DNA from: Vulcanimicrobiota bacterium | Lineage (GTDB): Bacteria; Vulcanimicrobiota; Vulcanimicrobiia; Vulcanimicrobiales; Vulcanimicrobiaceae | Assembly (NCBI GenBank): GCA_003140215.1 | Contig: PLJL01000001.1 | Span: 391,283-455,282 of the forward strand | Direction of reading: 5' to 3' | Length of the DNA stretch: 64,000 nt | Shown: positions 60,718 through 64,000 of the stretch, piece after piece | Layout: every line of letters begins with the position of its first letter | How positions within the stretch are numbered: position 1 is the first letter of the stretch | Notes under the pieces: model-generated | What the model saw: the letters and a program-made list of their open reading frames with translations, nothing else | Told to the model about the DNA's origin: nothing | Databases searched by the model: none | Made by a program: the position numbers and the translations under genes

Positions 60718-62548
60718 GCGCCCCTAATACGACGGGCACTCCGTATTCCCCGCGAGGTCGGGAGCCCAAAGCGCGGCTCGGGCCGCGCGCCAGCCACGCG
60801 TCGACCCGCCGCTCGAGCAGGTCGAGCGGCAGCGATCCCGCGCCCAGCACGACCGCATGGAAATCGCGCAGATCGAAGCGCGCTCCGAGCCGGCGCCGCG
60901 CGCGCTCGCGCAGCTCGAGGATTTTGAGCTGCCCGATCTTGTACGCCAGCGCTTGACCCGGGTCGGTGATGTAGCGGTCGATCTCGTTGGTGACGTCGAG
61001 CTTCGTCTTCGCGGCGTTGTCGAGAAAATACGCGATCGCGCGGTCGCGTGACCAACCGAAGGCGTGCATACCGGTGTCGACGACGAGCCGCACCGCGCGC
61101 CACATCTCATAGCTGAGCGCGCCGAGCTTTGCTTTGGGGTCGTCGTAGACGCCGATGTCGTCACCCAGCGACTCCGCGTAGAGGCCCCAACCTTCGGAGT
61201 ACCCGACGTAGTACGCAGCGCGCCGAAACGTCGGCAGCCTGCCCAGCTCCGCGGCGAGCGAGAACTGCAAATGGTGGCCCGGAACCGACTCGTGCAGCGT
61301 CAGAACCGGCATCTCGTAGATCGGCCGCTGATCCGGCCGGTAGAGGTTGACGTTGTACATCCCGGCGCGCGTACCGTCGAGCGCGCCGGGCTGATAGTAC
61401 GCGGTCGTCGCATCGGGCGCGATCGACGCCGGAATCGGGACGACGCCGTACGGCAGGCGCGGAAGCACGCGAAAGAAGCGCACCAGCTCGGGGTCGATGC
61501 GCTTGGCCAGCGCGCGGTATGCCGCGAGCAGCTCGTCGGCGCTGCGGTAGTAGTTCGCCGGGTCGGCGCGCATCTGGGCGAACACGTCCTGCAGCGATCC
61601 GGTGTAGCCGGTGCGCGGTGCGACGCTCTCCATCGCCGCGCGGATCCGCGCGACCTCGCGCAGGCCGAGCTCGTGAATCGCCCGCGGAGCCAACGCCGTC
61701 GTCGTGTTGACGCGGGCGAGATACGCATAGATCGCCGCGCCGCCGGGGACGTGCGCCAAACCCACATCGGCGGGTGCCGCCGGCAAGTAGACGTCGGTGA
61801 AGAACGCGCGCAGGCGGCGGAGCGCGGGCAACACGCCGCCGGCGATCGACGCGCGCACGCGCTCGCGCAACCGGGCCGCAGCGGCTGGCGAAACGCCGGC
61901 CGGAACGCGCGCGAACGGAGCGAAGAACGGATGCGTCTCGGGCGCCGTGAGCTGACGGTCGAGTTGCGCGGGGATGCGTTCCATGACCACGCGCGGCCAC
62001 AGCATACGGCGGGCGACGGCCTCGTGCAGCAGCGCGATGACGGCGTCCACTTTGCGCGGCCACGCGTCGACGCGCACCGCCCAGGCCGCGTAGTCGCGCA
62101 GCGAGGCGAACGGGAGCTGGTCGACGAGCGCGACGTCGGTCTGCACGCCGCCGCGCTGGTTGAGGGCGAACAGGTGCGTGCGCAGCTCGTAGCCGCGAAC
62201 CGCGTCACGCAGCCGCTCGGCGTACAGGTCCACGTTGATGCGGCCGGTTTCGGACAGGTGCGTGCGGTCGATGCGCGCCAGTTGCGCCAGCACGCCGCGC
62301 TGGTGCTGCGCCTCGTCGGCGGCCGCCGCTGCGGACGGATCGTCCCAGCGTTCGTCGCCCGAGCGGTCGCCTTCGATCGACGCCGTCTCCGGGTGCCGAC
62401 GGTAGTAGTCGCGATGGTCCGCTTCGAGGAGCCGGTCGAGCTGCGCGTCGCCTGCGGCTGACGCCACGTCGAAGGGTGCGTCGACGGGGGAAAACGCAAG
62501 CGCACCGCACGACAGCGACGCACTCTTGAGCAAGTCGGCCCGCTTCAT
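60686..62548 (-). CDS. DUF885 exported metallopeptidase-like protein
   Basis: A 620-residue protein of DUF885. The N-terminal MKRADLLKSASLSCGALAFS is an export signal with a cysteine that could be lipidated. The HExxxH-like zinc motif is in LTLHESVPGHHLQFSL, with the downstream YSEGWGLYAESLG glutamate; GMYNVNLYRP and the C-terminal YKIGQLKILELRERAR are family marks. Start ATG 62548; the upstream open frame is antisense. It ends 32 bases inside blaI. Probably a periplasmic carboxypeptidase. Confidence 0.9.
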   Translation of the reverse strand: MKRADLLKSASLSCGALAFSPVDAPFDVASAAGDAQLDRLLEADHRDYYRRHPETASIEGDRSGDERWDDPSAAAAADEAQHQRGVLAQLARIDRTHLSETGRINVDLYAERLRDAVRGYELRTHLFALNQRGGVQTDVALVDQLPFASLRDYAAWAVRVDAWPRKVDAVIALLHEAVARRMLWPRVVMERIPAQLDRQLTAPETHPFFAPFARVPAGVSPAAAARLRERVRASIAGGVLPALRRLRAFFTDVYLPAAPADVGLAHVPGGAAIYAYLARVNTTTALAPRAIHELGLREVARIRAAMESVAPRTGYTGSLQDVFAQMRADPANYYRSADELLAAYRALAKRIDPELVRFFRVLPRLPYGVVPIPASIAPDATTAYYQPGALDGTRAGMYNVNLYRPDQRPIYEMPVLTLHESVPGHHLQFSLAAELGRLPTFRRAAYYVGYSEGWGLYAESLGDDIGVYDDPKAKLGALSYEMWRAVRLVVDTGMHAFGWSRDRAIAYFLDNAAKTKLDVTNEIDRYITDPGQALAYKIGQLKILELRERARRRLGARFDLRDFHAVVLGAGSLPLDLLERRVDAWLARGPSRALGSRPRGEYGVPVVLGAHGKAADTDSD

Positions 62549-62611
62549 CCCGCGCTCTGTTCCCGGAGCAAGCGGTCGCGCCTGTCGAGCAGGTCCGCAC
62601 CGGGGACCGCG

Positions 62612-63382
62612 GTGTACGAACGTAGCGTGCACGTTCTCGGGGCATCCCTCGCTCTCGCCATCGCGCTGGCCGCGGCGCCCACGCCGACGCCGTTCCCGAT
62701 CGGGACGCTGGTGCCGTTCGGCTCGTCCGGCCAGACCCCGCCGCCGCTGCCGAACATCGGGCACGTGCGTTCGGCGACGCCGGCGTGCTCCGCGATGCGT
62801 GACTTGATCATCCCCTCGTTCGCCGCCGCGCAGCGCTCCGACGTGCGCTTCGAAGCGACGCGCAAGGCGCTCCCCAACTACGCGGAGTTGATCTCCGACC
62901 CGCTGCACCGCGCCGACATCTACCGCGAGTCCGCGCTGGCGCGGCTCGACGGCGACGCGACGAAGCTGCTCGAGGAGGCGCTCCTCATCTCCAAGGCGCT
63001 GGGCGACGCGCGCTTCGCCAACAAGAACGACGCCGACGTCGTGGCCGAAAAGCGCGCGCTCGAGCAGCTCTATCAAACGGTGCAGGCCCGCGCGAACACC
63101 ATGACCGAGTTCGTCACGCGCCAACGTGTCGCGATCGCGAAGAACGGGATCGACACGGGCGCCAGCGCGTTCGTCGGAGGCCGCTTCCAAGGCCAGCCGA
63201 CCATCGCACCGGTGCCGATGCCCGTACTCACCGCGCCGCCCGGGATGCCGCTGCTCCAGGGGAACAACCTCAGCGACAAGCAGTCGATGAACCAGTGGAG
63301 CGGCGACATGTCGGCCGCCGTCCGCTACAGCGAGAACGAGGCCGCCCGGACGTTCCTGCCCATCGCGCAGAAATGCCGCTGA
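62612..63382 (+). CDS. Secreted protein of unknown function
   Basis: About 256 residues. A signal peptide (VHVLGASLALAIALAAAPTP) is followed by a Pro-rich stretch. A helical middle (LPNYAELISDPLHRADIYRESALARLDGDATKLLEEALLI) looks like a coiled coil or tetratricopeptide-like region. The C-terminal part is Gly/Pro/Met-rich with a final Cys. Start could be GTG 62612 or GTG 62630. Divergent from DUF885 and convergent with gcvPB. Confidence 0.6.
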   Translation: MYERSVHVLGASLALAIALAAAPTPTPFPIGTLVPFGSSGQTPPPLPNIGHVRSATPACSAMRDLIIPSFAAAQRSDVRFEATRKALPNYAELISDPLHRADIYRESALARLDGDATKLLEEALLISKALGDARFANKNDADVVAEKRALEQLYQTVQARANTMTEFVTRQRVAIAKNGIDTGASAFVGGRFQGQPTIAPVPMPVLTAPPGMPLLQGNNLSDKQSMNQWSGDMSAAVRYSENEAARTFLPIAQKCR

Positions 63383-63410
63383 TGGGCGGCGCCGGCGCGC
63401 GCCGCGTGAC

Positions 63411-64000
63411 CTAGGCGGGGCGCCAGCGCAAGTCGGGTTGGCGCGCCGCGCGCGTCTCGTCGATCCGGCCGACGGCGGTGTTGACCGGCGTCTCGAGAAC
63501 CTTGTCCGGATCGGATTTCGCCGTCGCGACGATCTCGCGGAAGACCGCGATGAACCCGTCGAGCGTCTCCTTCGACTCCGTCTCGGTCGGCTCGATCATG
63601 AGGCACTCGGGCACGATGAGCGGGAAGTACACCGTCGGCGCGTGGTAGCCGCGGTCGAGCAATGCTTTGCCGAGATCGAGCGCCCGCACCCCGGTCTCGC
63701 GCTTGAGCGTCTGCGCCGAGGCGACGAACTCGTGCCGGTTGATCTCGTCGTAGGGAATGTCGATGATGTCGCGGATGGAGGCCCGGATGTAGTTCGCGTT
63801 GAGCACCGCGAGTTGCGAAACGCGGGTCAAGCCCGCGGCGCCGTTGGCATAGGTGTAGGCCAGCGCGCGCACCATGTGCGCGAAGTTCGACCAGAAAGAA
63901 CGCATCGTGCCGATCGCGTCGGGGCACGCGAAGTCCAGCGCGAAGGTCAGCTCCGCGCTGTCGCGCCAGCCGGCGGCTTCGACGTCCTTGCCGGCGGCGT
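63411..64000 (-). CDS. gcvPB: Glycine dehydrogenase (decarboxylating) subunit 2, C-terminal part
   Basis: PLP-dependent P-protein of the glycine cleavage system, cut by the window edge (the frame is open to 64000). The remaining 195 residues match the C terminus of GcvPB: WSNFAHMVRALAYTYANG, AVLNANYIRASI, HEFVASAQTLKRETGVRALDLGKALLDRGYHAP, YFPLIVPECLMIEPTETES and a final ETRAARQPDLRWRP. The catalytic lysine lies upstream, outside the window. The split GcvPA/GcvPB form is expected. Confidence 0.95.
   Translation of the reverse strand, partial: AAGKDVEAAGWRDSAELTFALDFACPDAIGTMRSFWSNFAHMVRALAYTYANGAAGLTRVSQLAVLNANYIRASIRDIIDIPYDEINRHEFVASAQTLKRETGVRALDLGKALLDRGYHAPTVYFPLIVPECLMIEPTETESKETLDGFIAVFREIVATAKSDPDKVLETPVNTAVGRIDETRAARQPDLRWRPA

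Noticed and set aside
1-64000. tRNA, rRNA, riboswitch or CRISPR features
   Set aside because: Reading both strands I saw no cloverleaf with a CCA-type acceptor, no rRNA-like sequence and no array of regularly spaced repeats; a covariance-model scan would be decisive.

Overview
The window is a G+C-rich bacterial chromosome segment, densely coded on both strands, with no rRNA, tRNA, CRISPR array or recognisable prophage. The cell was probably diderm: there is a predicted outer-membrane barrel protein and two secreted TonB-C-like proteins. The mix of genes (cyanobacteria-like R3H/AAA ATPase, UDP-sulfoquinovose synthase, PdxST, ScpAB, HxlR/DoxX, DUF1800/DUF1501) does not fit a well-studied phylum. 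My best guess is an uncultured lineage such as Candidatus Eremiobacterota; this is inference only.

Layout. 1-13.4 kb is mostly housekeeping: lipA, an M16 peptidase pair, a rhodanese-like protein, a DoxX/HxlR divergent pair with twin operators, glutamate dehydrogenase, ychF, a bifunctional-nuclease-like protein, methylthioadenosine phosphorylase, holB, tmk and a PilZ protein. 13.4-22.1 kb is an accessory island of visibly lower G+C: an outer-membrane-barrel-like protein, a C39-like cysteine peptidase, a 938-residue AAA/winged-helix/BTAD (SARP-type) regulator, and a radical SAM enzyme coupled to a 220-residue protein with a Gly/Asp/Pro-rich tail. A SARP-style direct repeat sits before the barrel gene. 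This island is my candidate for an undescribed system.

22-34 kb: R3H/AAA ATPase, MaoC hydratase, nitronate monooxygenase, two HtrA-like proteases with a LuxR-type regulator, membrane proteins, tandem TonB-C-like proteins, an Orn/Lys/Arg decarboxylase, an HNH endonuclease and pdxST. 34-44 kb: a large alpha/alpha-barrel glycosidase, a propeller-like protein, ispE, a nucleotidyltransferase, a GT4 glycosyltransferase coupled to sqdB, and ubiX. 44-52 kb: a two-gene AddAB-like nuclease/helicase, DUF1800 and DUF1501 proteins and a GNAT protein.

52-64 kb: a 170-bp inverted-repeat element inserted at a CTAG that was probably the shared stop of two convergent genes, then a LysR regulator. Next is a long minus-strand run (nudix, scpA, scpB, SF2 helicase, nfo, PilZ, dinB) that looks like a chromosome maintenance operon. 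The window ends with a DUF885-blaI-blaR1 unit, a secreted protein and the 3' part of gcvPB.

No stretch without a gene exceeds about 215 bases. The longest gaps (about 170-213 bp at 6018-6185, 7464-7642, 9302-9486, 22111-22283, 23865-24059 and 32128-32340) hold only the repeats, hairpins and promoters listed.
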